Shown one piece after another: positions 12,213 through 23,610 of a DNA stretch of 64,000 bases. The notes under the pieces are model-generated. The model saw only the letters and a list, made by a program, of their open reading frames with translations. It did not search any database and was not told where the DNA came from. Origin of the DNA: Paracentrotus lividus (taxonomy: Eukaryota; Echinodermata; Echinoidea; Camarodonta; Echinidae); contig CALNVZ010000174.1 of the NCBI GenBank assembly GCA_940671915.1, positions 25,018,409 through 25,082,408 of the forward strand, in the 5' to 3' direction. The position numbers were made by a program, and so were the translations under genes. Every line of letters starts with the position of its first letter. Position 1 is the first letter of the stretch.

Positions 12213-15200
12213 TAAAATATGGCATTAGATCCCTGAGGGATCAAGGCATTAGTGCAAGGTCCCCCCCCCCCTCCCATTTTTTTTAGGAATCCCAAATTGA
12301 GCTTATAAAAATTGCTGCCTCCCTATCTTCAAATTTGACGTTGACACCCCCATATTTCTCAATCCTGGTTCCACAATAAAGGTAGTTCATACAATGTACA
12401 GTAATAAAGCCTAAATGATAATACACTGTAAGAGGGTACAAACTTATGTTCCAAGCCATCCATAAACTTAAAATAGGATTCTCAGTCTCAGCAGGATATT
12501 AAATTTAGCACATGTTGTTAGGGAAACTTTTTTTTTTACCAGAAGGGAGGAAATGGCCTCAATCAAACTAAAAGACAGTGCTTTCCAAAGATCAGATACA
12601 CTGTACATGAACATGAATGTGTACCTCTCTCTGTATACTTTTATAATTAATTCAATTATACTCAACAAATTAGAGTCAATCACGTTCAACCCACATCCAT
12701 GAGTGTGCACGTGAAAGGAAATGATCGATAGGTGAAGACCTATAAATGGCACAAACACTCGTCATGCTATTATGCAAAAGTTTCAAAATTTGTAATATCA
12801 AATGATTATGAGTTATAAGTACTGGAAGTGCTTGTCTAAAGCAAGGCACAGCCCTATTGTATAAATTAATTGATATATTTCATGTTTTCCAGATTTTCGG
12901 AGGAATTAGGAAGGCGTTTTATAAAATACTTAATTCACGTTTGAGGGTCAAATTTATAGTAAATAAATTCAATGGGAGGGTATATTTGTAATACTCCCTT
13001 TCCTAAAATTCTGTAATAATATTTAGCAAAAAAACAGTTTATTTGCATCCTTGCTTGACTACCTTTTCACTGAGCACTGCTGCCCCATATCCAGTATCCT
13101 TTATCCACGTATTATCCAGAAACAAGGGAGGAATCAGCAAAAGTTTAATCCACATAATCCAAGAAGTAAATCATTGTCAAATATGACCATCTCTCCATCT
13201 GTATGTGATAAACTAAAAGAACTATCAAAGTGTCCCGCTGTATTTGGTCGGCAAAATTAGAAGTCATACATTTCACATCCGCAGATGAATTGTTCCTTCT
13301 GAGTTACAGAAATATATATATCCTTTATCTTCCTTGGCTAGGCAATGGGTAGGAAGCGTTCAACTCAACTTGACCACAAAGAAACAACATGTACGTACAT
13401 TGGCAGCTGAAGCGCTTAAATGAATTGATTCCTTTCAATCTGTAGAATTTTTTTCAACTCTCTCCAAACTTTCTTACAGTAGCAACAGATTCTAAATGGA
13501 TTTCGTCCAAGAAATTTAGGCGAATTAGTAAATAAACATTGAGGAAGTTTGGATCTAGGAAACACCTTTGCTTTGAAAGGCACATGAAGTCCTATTTATC
13601 CAATGTACAAAGTTGATCAAAGGTTGTTGCACCGCATTCATTCGCTTTACATGGATCAAATCTGTCTTGAGCAGATGGATGGGTAAACAGCACGTGTATT
13701 TGAGACACAGCGAGGGTACTTGCGACAAATTAGGACTGTCACACTTGGTTACAAAAGGGGAAAAGGCCTGCCTGATACACAACAGGGACTCTGCGATTGT
13801 CCTGATTAGTAATAAGAGCCAGGATTAGACACGGGGGCCCAACAAAACATGAAACTTCACTGTGCTTTTGTGGTGGATAATCAATAGGAGGGGCTAATTT
13901 ACAAACAAACCAAAATTCATATCAATAACAGTACAGTGAATGCACGTAGAAACAATGTTGTATACTTTTGAGCCAAATTATGCTGGGTGGAGAGAGAAAA
14001 TTCAGGAAATGAATGGGATTAAGGATAGACTTGGTATCATGAAATGATATCTGATCTGACATGGCCAGCATCAATTTCATAGCCCTAGCCTTGCACTCTT
14101 TGACAGGATAAAACTTGGATATGTGCCTTTCATTTTAATGACAACTGAAATTAAAGTTATCGTTTGATGTTTGTATTTGATGTGTCAATTCCAGTTCTTC
14201 CTTCAATTTTATGGAAATCACAACTATCTAAAATAAATAAGAAAGCTTGGTTTAGTTCACTTTGCCAAATTCCGTAACTGGGAAATACTGACAAAGAAAA
14301 TCACAATATTGTCCAGTACAAACCTAGATATTTGTAGACATCGTTTTATCATACCCAGTCGCCACTAACATACTATACCCCTAAAACAAACTAATTTAAT
14401 GAAAATTGCACATTCATGTGCTTCATGGGGCTATTGAATTGAAATGAAATTTATTCATTTCCACATAAAAAGACAAGGTCGTAATACACATTGAAATACA
14501 TATAGAAATACATATACATTTGTATGCACCCCTTGGCAAATTCAATAAAACCTTATTATGACAGAGACTACGAGATTGAATGCAAACTTTTTCTTTTTCC
14601 TAGTAATTCATTTCCTTCTCTTTGTATTAGCCAGATAGTATAATTTAAATGCCTGGAGACTATAATAATATGGACCTAAGCAGATCATTTCATACTACTT
14701 TTCCACTGTTTTGTTTTTATGCTATATACATGTAGTAAAGATTATTTCAAGGTCTTTCCCCTATTCCCCTCTCATTCTCCAGTTCTCAAAATAAAAGAAA
14801 CTTCCATCTTATTCTTGGCAAAAGGTGGTATTTCACTTAGCAGAGATATCCCTGAGACATCTCCTCAAAAGGAAAAAACTTGTCACAGAGACTTGGGAAA
14901 AGTTGCCGAGACTCACGAAACGTTGCATAGACTCAAGAAACGTCTCTGCGACTAGTCTCAAATCTGTTTCGAACCCATCCCAAAATAATTCCAAACCCGT
15001 CCAATGACAAATGAGATAATACCATTAAACTCACAATGCTATAAATCACCTTTAAAAATAACACAAAAATGGACTCTTTGGTTGACAGCACAACACTAGA
15101 TTTTGGTTCATCCTTCAGAATGCTATAATCTTGCCATTTTGCAACACAATATTGTGGTAGATTATGCAGCGATCATTAATTAGATGAAGTTTCAATTCAT

Positions 15201-16165
15201 GGTCTAATCTCATCTAAACATTTCAATAGGTTTAATCTAAATGCTTTTACAGGGATTGAAAAAAATTGAAGATTATGGCTACCCAGTATCTACATTGTAC
15301 ATAACATCATAGTAGAACAACAAAAACGAACTAATCCTATGAATATCTTGGAGTTCCAAATATTCAAATCAAGAAAGAAAACTCTAAATTGTGTTGGATA
15401 TTGTCCTTATTTGATGATAAAGTGAATTTCACAGGATCTTTTGTAATGTATTTCAATATTCCTGTTTCTATATCGTTTTTTTAAATTCATTGATGAGGTT
15501 CATAAGATAAGCTTAAATATAAAGCTTCCCTACAGAAATAGAAATTATACATGTATAATTTTTTTATACACAATGTATATCCATAGACGAAGTTTATCAT
15601 AATATAAGCTTTAAATGTAAACATTACCCACAAAAATAGTCATTATACTATAATTTGATACTACATGTAGTATCAAACTCTGGCTAGATATTCTCTTATA
15701 AACCGTCTTTTATAATTTTGAGATCTATAATATCTTGAGTACAGCTGTACGTGTAATAAGTGTAAAGATCGTCATGATAAAAATTTGTATTTAATTACAA
15801 GTCTCAAAATCAAACCAACTTATGTCAAACCTACACTCCAGTACTATGCATGTAATGTATTTTATGAAAATTGTGTGGAACAATTGTGTTTAATAAATCA
15901 TGGACTTAATACTTTCTGACATTAGGTCCATGATTAAATCCAAGTTGCATTACAAACAGTGATTTCATATTAAATCAATGACAGCAAAATTCACTACTTA
16001 TATACAAAACTGCGTACATGTACGCACATGTTTCCAATTACAAGGTTTAAATACCCTAAATTGTCTCTGCTTGCTGTTAAGGCCTACATGTATACCCAAA
16101 ACCATAGGGTGACATTTGAAGTTCAGAGAAAGGTTTGCCGTTTCTGTGAAAATCAATTTTCTGTT
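12213..16165. other. Long intronic stretch without recognised genes
   Basis: AT-rich DNA. The patch 13560-13830 is less AT-rich and open on both strands, and 14860-15000 contains repeated AGACTCACGAAACGT-like text. Neither has splice sites. A stretch near 14441-14470 (AATTTATTCATTTCC) resembles the reverse complement of a LINE 3' tail. Confidence 0.4.
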
Positions 16166-16169
16166 ATTA

Positions 16170-17453
16170 GGGCAAGTTCAAGATAATGTCCCCTGAAAAG
16201 ACAAAATTTCATCTTTGTCTTATGAAAGAGTTTTTGGTAGAATATGAAAGCCCAAATGTCAAACCTTGGCATTTCATTAAGAAAAATTTGTTAATATGCA
16301 AATTTATGCAAATTTGAGGCATCTTATTTGCATAATTGGTAAACAGAGCATTACGTATGGGACATTTATAAAAATTCATAGAAAATCAAAACAAAATTGG
16401 TGAGATTCAATCATGGGTGGGACATGGACCCCTTATCATTCAAATTTTTTTTTGTAAAAAAAAATTGGTGAAATCTAATTAAATAAGCAAATTAGCTCGT
16501 GTCCAAGCATGAAATGTCCCATACGTAACAAATTAAGGACATTTTGTTAAAAGTTATTTCCCAAAATACAACACTTGAATTGTTGCAACTCTGGGAAGTT
16601 CTAATTTATTCAGTGGGACAGTATAATACCATTATAAGTTTTGAAAATTTAATTAACTTTTTAAGTTTGTGTACAAAGTGAATGCAGAAAAAAAAATTAT
16701 GAGTGCTCCAAAAAGTGATTTATTCACATTTTCTGGAGTTTATAAATTTTGCTTTTCCATGATACTTGGTCAATAAAAAGAATTAAACCAAAAAATTGGC
16801 AATAATGGAGAAATATGGAAAAATAAAAAACAATAGAACACATAAGAAATTCACAAAACAATGAAAAACATAAGAATGAATACTGGGAATTGTCAATTTC
16901 TTTTATAAATCCTATTGAATATGTTTCAATACAACATTTTAAAAGAAAAAAAATCTTTTGCTATTTCGATATTTGAAAAAATATTGATTTTAGAAATTAT
17001 GGATCAAATTGTGAGGTTTCTCTATAGGGACAAATTTTCCCATACGTAACTGTCCCATACGTAACACGTCCTCTCTGACTTTAACAAAGGCTTACAAAAA
17101 AAGTGACAATCATTATGACTCCAAACTTTACACAAGTAAACTAGAGGGTTGGACCTTTCATCACACCAAACTTTAATACGTCAATGGAAATACTTTCAGA
17201 GAGTTTTGGAGTTGAAAAATTTTCTAAAAAAACTTGAATTCCTCTGGTCCCATACGTAACGCACTACATTTCATTCTATTGCATCAAAGGTCAAAGGTCA
17301 TATGTCGTCATCTCCCATCAGTGTATTACTCTCTTGGAAACCTATCATGAGGATGACAAAAAATAGTACCCTTAACATTCTAAAAGATTTTATAGAGGGT
17401 AAAAGGCTCTAAAATGTCCCATACGTAACATGCGTGTTATCTTGGACTTGCCC
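16170..17453. mobile_element. Family A transposon: GGGCAAG termini, 4-bp ATTA target duplication, GTTACGTATGGGACA motif array
   Basis: The left terminus GGGCAAGTTCAAGATAA matches the reversed right terminus GGGCAAGTCCAAGATAA. ATTA lies directly outside both ends (16166-16169 and 17454-17457). The word TTACGTATGGGACA, in either orientation, occurs at about 16351, 16515, 17037, 17051, 17246 and 17415; the last copy sits next to the right terminus. There is no transposase frame. The superfamily is not recognised. Its ends and target size match the family B elements at 18645 and 30758. Confidence 0.75.
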
Positions 17454-17457
17454 ATTA

Positions 17458-18640
17458 ACAGAACTAAAATGACCTCTAACGCCACAAAATCAGTCAAGTT
17501 TGTACTGCAGTAATCTGACCCCTGATATCTTTACAATTAAATCTTACTGGTATCCATACATTCGAGGAAGGGAGACACCAATCTGTTTTAACCATGATAA
17601 CTGGAAGAGGATCTTTTCCTGGTATATCATGGTCATCAATAAGATTCCTCGAGCTCATAAAATTTCAGGGATGTGCCTCCACCACAACTGGTGAAACAAG
17701 TTCATGAGCAGGTCTCTGGCCGAATACTGGTCTGGATTGTACACATTCTTAACCCTGTGTACATTTATATGTACATTGCAAATTTACATTTACAGTTGGA
17801 GTTACTACACGACCATACAAATACAGAAAGCAATTCAGGATTATCTTGTCAACTCCAGAATATATTGTCATGTATATCATGCCAATTGCCATTGTTGTTT
17901 GTATTTCTTCAACTAAAACTTAGACATTAAACGTGTATTCTAGACAATGAACATTTAAACAATGTACTTGTAGATAGATGAATAGTAAACAATGCTCTGC
18001 ATGTACATGTAGGCCTACATTTGTAAACAAATATGTGACCTGAATATTGATTGTTTAATTACACTGCTGCAATCAATAGCAGACAAAGATGATCATGACA
18101 TACAAATCAATACTTTTTTCTTCTTACATGTTGTAAAAGCTACAATGTTCATGTCTAGTATAATTTCTATTCTTTTTTATGTGTGATACACTAAAGGCCA
18201 AAATATCTAAACTATTTTTTTGAGATACATTATGTATCATTCAGAAAAAAACACATACATGTACATGTAGGGCCTTAGACGTATAGATTAGCCTATTGTT
18301 AGTTATCCTTCCTCAATAAAGACAAACATGATTATGGAAAAATCTATTTACTGCCATCCCACATGAACATTATTATAAAATAGTGACACACATAAAAACA
18401 TGTACAAAATAATACATGTGCAATGTACAATAGTGACATAAAAACATACATATGCAATGTACATGTATCCCATAGCAGGAAAAATACCAGTATAATTAAC
18501 AATACTTCATATGAAGGCCAACAAGAATCTACCTTGAATGAAAGATCCTTGAGAAATTACAATGTTCAGGATGAACATGACGTACAGCTGTATGGATACC
18601 CATCTTCTGAAAAACCCAGCATGCATAGGAAAAAAATAGA
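17458..18640. other. Intronic DNA, no gene seen
   Basis: AT-rich with several TACATGTA words. The open frames at 17500-17930 and 18423-18725 have no splice signals or recognisable domains. Confidence 0.5.
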
Positions 18641-18644
18641 AGGA

Positions 18645-19381
18645 GGGCAATTCCAAGCAAAACAGGACATGGAGCTGAAATTTCAATGTTGTGCTGTGCC
18701 TTTGAAAATGCAAATTAAGATCTAAAAATTACCACAAAGGCTTCTTTACAATACAACCAATCATTTATTAAAAAAGTTGAACAAATATGCGATTCAGTTT
18801 TCCTATGCTGAATACTTGATCAAACCCAAATTTGCACATATGGGACTATGGTGCCTTAAATGAATATTATTCTTATATCTAGTCACTTTTTGCCAATTTT
18901 TTTGGCTTCATTTAATTATCATGGACAACTCTAACAAACTTTGGTATTAATATTTCTTTATAATGCATTTCTCCTCACGAAAAAGGCCGGTAAACCAGAT
19001 CACTCCGTAACCGGACATGGGTTCAAGTTTTAAGTCATAATTAAAAAAATATTCAACCAATTTTCTTATGCAAGGCAGCATATTGTACTTAGAATAACAT
19101 AGAATCCAATCAATAACTAAAAAATGTGATAGCCATTTAAAGTTTACAGAGTTTAAGCAAAATATTTTCTGCTCAAATATGCCTGTCCATTTTGCGTCAC
19201 TCGGTAACCATGTTTATGAATATTCATATCTCATTAATTAAGAGCATCACTGGAAAGAGGGTACCACCAGCTTTTGTCATGAACCATTTCTTTGTACATA
19301 AAGATTAAAGTATGGATGATAAATTTGTTTGAATGCTGAAATGTTGCTACTGAATGTCACTCTGTTACCTTGGAACTGCCC
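18645..19381. mobile_element. Family B transposon, short copy: GGGCA(A/G)TTCCAAG termini, AGGA target duplication
   Basis: The left end GGGCAATTCCAAG mirrors the right end CTTGGAACTGCCC. AGGA flanks both sides. The motif GTCACTCCGTAAC (reverse complement GTTACGGAGTGAC), with one or two changes, occurs at 19000, 19197 and 19356; the last abuts the right terminus. The right 400 bp is closely similar to 32564-32965 in the longer copy. There is no coding frame. Confidence 0.8.
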
Positions 19382-19385
19382 AGGA

Positions 19386-21100
19386 GCAATATAAAAAAAG
19401 TTTCATCAAAATCAGTTCAGTAAAAAATAATACAATGTAATAAGAGAATAATGGCAGTTTAGTCTCATTTCATTTTCTATGGTATTCTATAATGGCAAAA
19501 TTGCTTTTTAATGGGTGATTTTTGTGAACACTTTCCATTTTTAATGTACACAAATTTTCATATTTTCCCAATTATTTCATCATATTTTTGATTGTATCTT
19601 TCTGACCTTAACATATTGAATATAGGCATGTAAGCTCGTAATGAATCAGACCAACAGCAAAATATCAAGATAAGTGTATAGTCTCTGCTTATGTGGTGTA
19701 CGTTGTAAGTAATACCAGCTGCCACTTTCATCTTTGTTATTGATTATCTGATACGAGAAAGATATATTGTTGAGGACCTGAAATCAAGGCTATGGCAGTA
19801 TTACTATTTGTGTGTAGATTGCCACATGATGGGTCAACCTTTCTCGCAAATTGATTCCAATTACGGATTGGCCCAGGCGCCCTGTATGCCATCTGATCAA
19901 GTTGATTGGATATCAAGTGATCACACACTTTTGATCATTAGAGACATTGCATTCAAGCACTGCAATACCAACAACCTCCAGTCTAAAAATATGTATTTTA
20001 AAAACAAGTAGGCCTAACTAGTTCAGTTTTGTATTATCGGGGCTTGAGTGTAGCCTGCATCCAGTACACATCAAAAAACAAGTTTGAACTCCGGCTCCCT
20101 AAATTTAAACGGAGAGCCTACATGTATGCAAACTGATCCGTACCCACAAGAATAAAAAAATAATAATAATTTGGGGCCCTGGTTATACAATGTATATTCT
20201 ATTGTCTCTATATAATTAGATTTCAAATAACATGATGGCGACATGTAGGTTAACTCTAACCCCCCCCCCAACTTTTTATAATTTTATACAATGGGGTTAT
20301 TTTTTGTACAATAAACCTAAAAATCCCAACCCAGGCACTCTATTGAAAAAGTTTAGATAAGAAGCTTGGAAACAAATGTATCGTACGGCTGATATACCAT
20401 ACTTTCCTTGAATAAAAAAAACACAGTCTTAACACTTCATACATGTAGCAATAGACCAGTTTACTAACATATTCAAATTTTATGCATACTTTTTAATAAT
20501 AAAACAAAGGTTGTTCTTGACAACCTGAAAGCTTGCCAGAGGCTTGCCCGACATAGCAACAACTAACGTATGCAAAATGGATTCCATGTATTGTAGTTCA
20601 TTCTTTTATTACAGGTTGCTTGAATAACTTGTTACTAGGTCGCCAGGAAAAAGTATGCCTAAAATTTCAATTATATGTTTAATAGTAAACTGGTCTACAG
20701 AATGAGCTCCAGTGAATAAACATGAAGTACTTGATTTAAATTGATCCTATTAAATTTAAGCTACATTTATCAATTTGGATGATACATATTAATGGTTAGA
20801 CAGCTTACTCACCCCATTATGATGCAGATGAATTGATTAAAAATGCAAATAAGTCAAAATAATACGATATCATGGAAATCAGATGCAAGATCGCCAAATT
20901 CTAGCTCTGTTGACTTGGTATGAATCATTACAATGTTTGCATATTTTCAATACCATCTACATTTTGTATCTGAACACCTACTAGTGACACATTTTTAAGG
21001 TTGTGTCATACCATAATTGCATGTAGTATGCACATTTACAGTGCATTCGTCAGACAGTATAAAATATAAATAGGGCCTACATGTATGAGTATAAAGTACA
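19386..21100. other. Intronic DNA, no gene seen
   Basis: AT-rich. The interval 19800-19930 is slightly GC-richer and open on both strands but lacks splice sites. A poly-C run lies near 20261-20269. Confidence 0.45.
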
Positions 21101-21114
21101 TTAAAGAGGACGTA

Positions 21115-21335
21115 CACCATACTGGAAATATTTGTGGTACATTAATTTTCGCGGATTTCGCGCGAAGTTCGGCAGGCGCGAATTTAAAAGCACGCAAATT
21201 TTTATGCATGTATTGAGTATTTTCAATTGCATGCTTACTACATGCAGCGCGAATTCAAGAACCTGTGAACATTCTTTGAGGCCGCTCAGCGCAAAAAAAA
21301 ATCCATCACGCGAAAATAACAGCGAAAACAATACA
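21115..21335. mobile_element. CGCG-rich repeat fragment (TTTTCGCG motif)
   Basis: TACTGGAAATATTTGTGGTA, then ACATTAATTTTCGCG, opens the segment. The inverted word CGCGAAAATAACAGCG closes it, with GCGCGAA words between. I recall similar palindromic repeats in other marine invertebrates. The exact ends are uncertain. Confidence 0.45.
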
Positions 21336-21744
21336 TGAAAAATGTCTGCTAGCGTCATGATCTGACTTCAATAACTTACACAGGACATGTGTCCTAATTG
21401 TTAATCTATCTTTAATTTGAAGTACAATGTATGTGTGTACTGTTTGCTATAATTTCTGTGTACAATTTATGATGTTCACAAAACTATGTACTTATAATAT
21501 CAGTTTAATTACTTTTGCATATCTGAATGGGGGTTACAGTGTGTTATCTTCATGTACAGTACTAGACAGAATGAAGAAGTGATCGACGGGGAAAAGCAGG
21601 TGTTCCAAGATGAGTTACAAAAGAAGATCAAGCAAGAAGGAAGAGTTTTTTGGGATTGATGAAGAAACAGAAACACACCAATGCCTCAGTTGCTTAGCAA
21701 CAATGAATTCGCATCATCTTCAATCCAGTCTGCATTGCCACTGC

Positions 21745-21910
21745 TGTGGCGGATCCAGGCAGGGGCGCAGGGGACGCGCGTCCCCTCTATAATTTGAAAA
21801 CTGTTCATTGGCTGTACATATTAAAATCAGAATATTTTCGGCTGCGTCCCCTATTTTGTCAAATTTTCGGGATGCGCCCCCCGTATTTCAAAATCCTGTA
21901 TCCGCCACTG
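21745..21910. mobile_element. Short element with GGCGGATCCAGG ends (hAT-like appearance)
   Basis: TGTGGCGGATCCAGGCAGGG near 21745 is mirrored by CCTGTATCCGCCACTG at about 21895-21910. The inside has paired GCGCAGGGGACGCGCGTCCC and GATGCGCCCCCCG stretches. Elements with GTGGCGGATCCAG ends are common in animals and usually classed with hAT. I could not define an 8-bp target duplication. Confidence 0.5.
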
Positions 21911-21999
21911 CACTGGTTGTTTCAAATAAACTCAAAGCAAAGCTTCAGACTTGACACTTCACTTTCACCTCTCACTACTTCACAACCCTTATACAAAAA

Positions 22000-23610
22000 T
22001 AAGCTTGTCGCAAGCTAGTTTCCAGCTTGTCACAATCTTATTAAGCGTGTTTTTCAGAAAATAAGCGTGCTGCAATCTAGCTGCCACCTTAAAACTAGCT
22101 TGTAACATAATAACCGTCTTGAAACTAGCTTGCCACAGACACTGACTAGCTTGCGACTAGCTTGCAGGATTTTTTTCAAGTTAGTTGCAAGCGTGCCAAT
22201 ATTTTTACTTTCCTGTGACTAGCTAGTGCACTAGCTTGCAGAAAAACAAGCTAGTTTGCATAAGAGGGCTAGATAGTGACAAGCTTATCATAAAATGTTC
22301 AAGGTAGTTGCAAGCGTGCCAATATTTTTACTCTTCTGTGACTAGCTAGTGCACTAGCTTGCAGGAAAACAAGCTAGTTTGCATAAGAGGTCTAGATAGT
22401 GACAAGCTTGTCATATATTTTTCAAGTTAGTTACAATCATTACCCTCCTGCAACTAGCTTGCAACTAGCTAGCTTGGAGGAAGATATGTGAATTTATAAA
22501 CTGCCACTATTTGAACCCTCCCATTACAAGCTTGTGACTAGCTTGCAGGAAGATTTCGTCTGTTTGGAGCCATAAGGGCGTTAGTACATCTTAAAGATGT
22601 TCCGTTCGGAGCCATAAGGGCGCTATTACCATTCACTTTGTACAGCGATAGCGCCCTTATGGCTCCGAACGGAACATCTTTAAGATGTACTAACGCCCTT
22701 ATGGCTCCAAACAGACGATTTGCAAGTTAGTTGTAAACTGCCACTATTTGAACCCTCCCATTACTAGCTTGTGACTAGCTTGCAGGAAAATTTGCAAGTT
22801 GGTCGTATAAACGTGCCAATTTTTATATTGAACCCTCCTATGACTAGCTTGTGACTAGCTTGCCGAAAACAGGAGAGCGGCTAGCTAGTGAAAAGCTTCC
22901 CAGAAAATTTGCAAGATAGTTGGAGAAAAAGTGACAAGCTTGCAAATTTAAGTTAGTTGCAAGCTGCAAATGCAAATTAGGTAATTTGCATACAAAACAC
23001 AGGGTGTGTGCAATTTAGTACTTTTGTACAATCTATTTGATTTAAAAGTAATTAACTCCATTTCTGATAATTTGATTCAATTTAAATTTTTTCCTAAATG
23101 TTAAAATTGATCAATAAACAACATGCAGAGAATTTCAATAATATATTTCAATTACCAATTAAACAGGAATTCAAGAATAACTAACCAGGAAAAAAGTACA
23201 TCGACTCAAATACAAGTGTATGGGAGATACAACACAAAATTAATATAAAGTATGGCAAACGAGTCTGTGGCAAGCTATACAATGAAGCTGCATATTCTAG
23301 CTTGCAGCAAGCTTGTTTCAAATAGCTCGTGGGAAGCTGGTTTTTCTTGAACTAGCTTGTTTTTGGCAAGCTGCATGCTTGCTGAACTAGCTTCCACAAG
23401 CTTATATGCTTGCCAAACTAGCTTGCTCAATTACAAGCTTGTCGCTAGCTAGTGTTGCAACAAGCTTGTTTAACTAGCTAGTTTTGTTCCAAATATGTAA
23501 ATGAGCTGCACGCTTGCTAAACTAGTTTGAGGAAGCGAGCGTGCAACTCATTTACATATTTGGAACGAAACTAGCTAGTCGCAAGCTAGTTTGAAAACAA
23601 GCTTGTACAA
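22000..23610. repeat. 1.6 kb field built from the word CTAGCTTG and its variants
   Basis: Variants of CTAGCTTG, CAAGCTAG, AGCTTGT and ACTAGCTAG recur every 10-40 bp across this interval in both orientations. Local direct duplications are visible: GTTGCAAGCGTGCCAATA at 22194 and 22307, and CTGCCACTATTTGAACCCTC at 22501 and again near 22738 on either side of an inserted hairpin. An inverted pair of about 40 bp (CAAATATGTAAATGAG and CTCATTTACATATTTG) lies at about 23472-23580. There is no coding potential. This is not an ordinary tandem satellite because spacing is irregular and both orientations are mixed. Confidence 0.7.
22557..22717. mobile_element. Perfect hairpin MITE, 70-bp arms
   Basis: The left arm starts CGTCTGTTTGGAGCCATAAG. 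The right arm is its exact reverse complement, with a loop of about 21 nt. Each arm contains GGAGCCATAAGGGCG twice. ATTT borders both sides (22553-22556 and 22718-22721), consistent with a 4-bp target duplication. The surrounding CTAGCTTG text is interrupted here, showing insertion. Confidence 0.8.
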
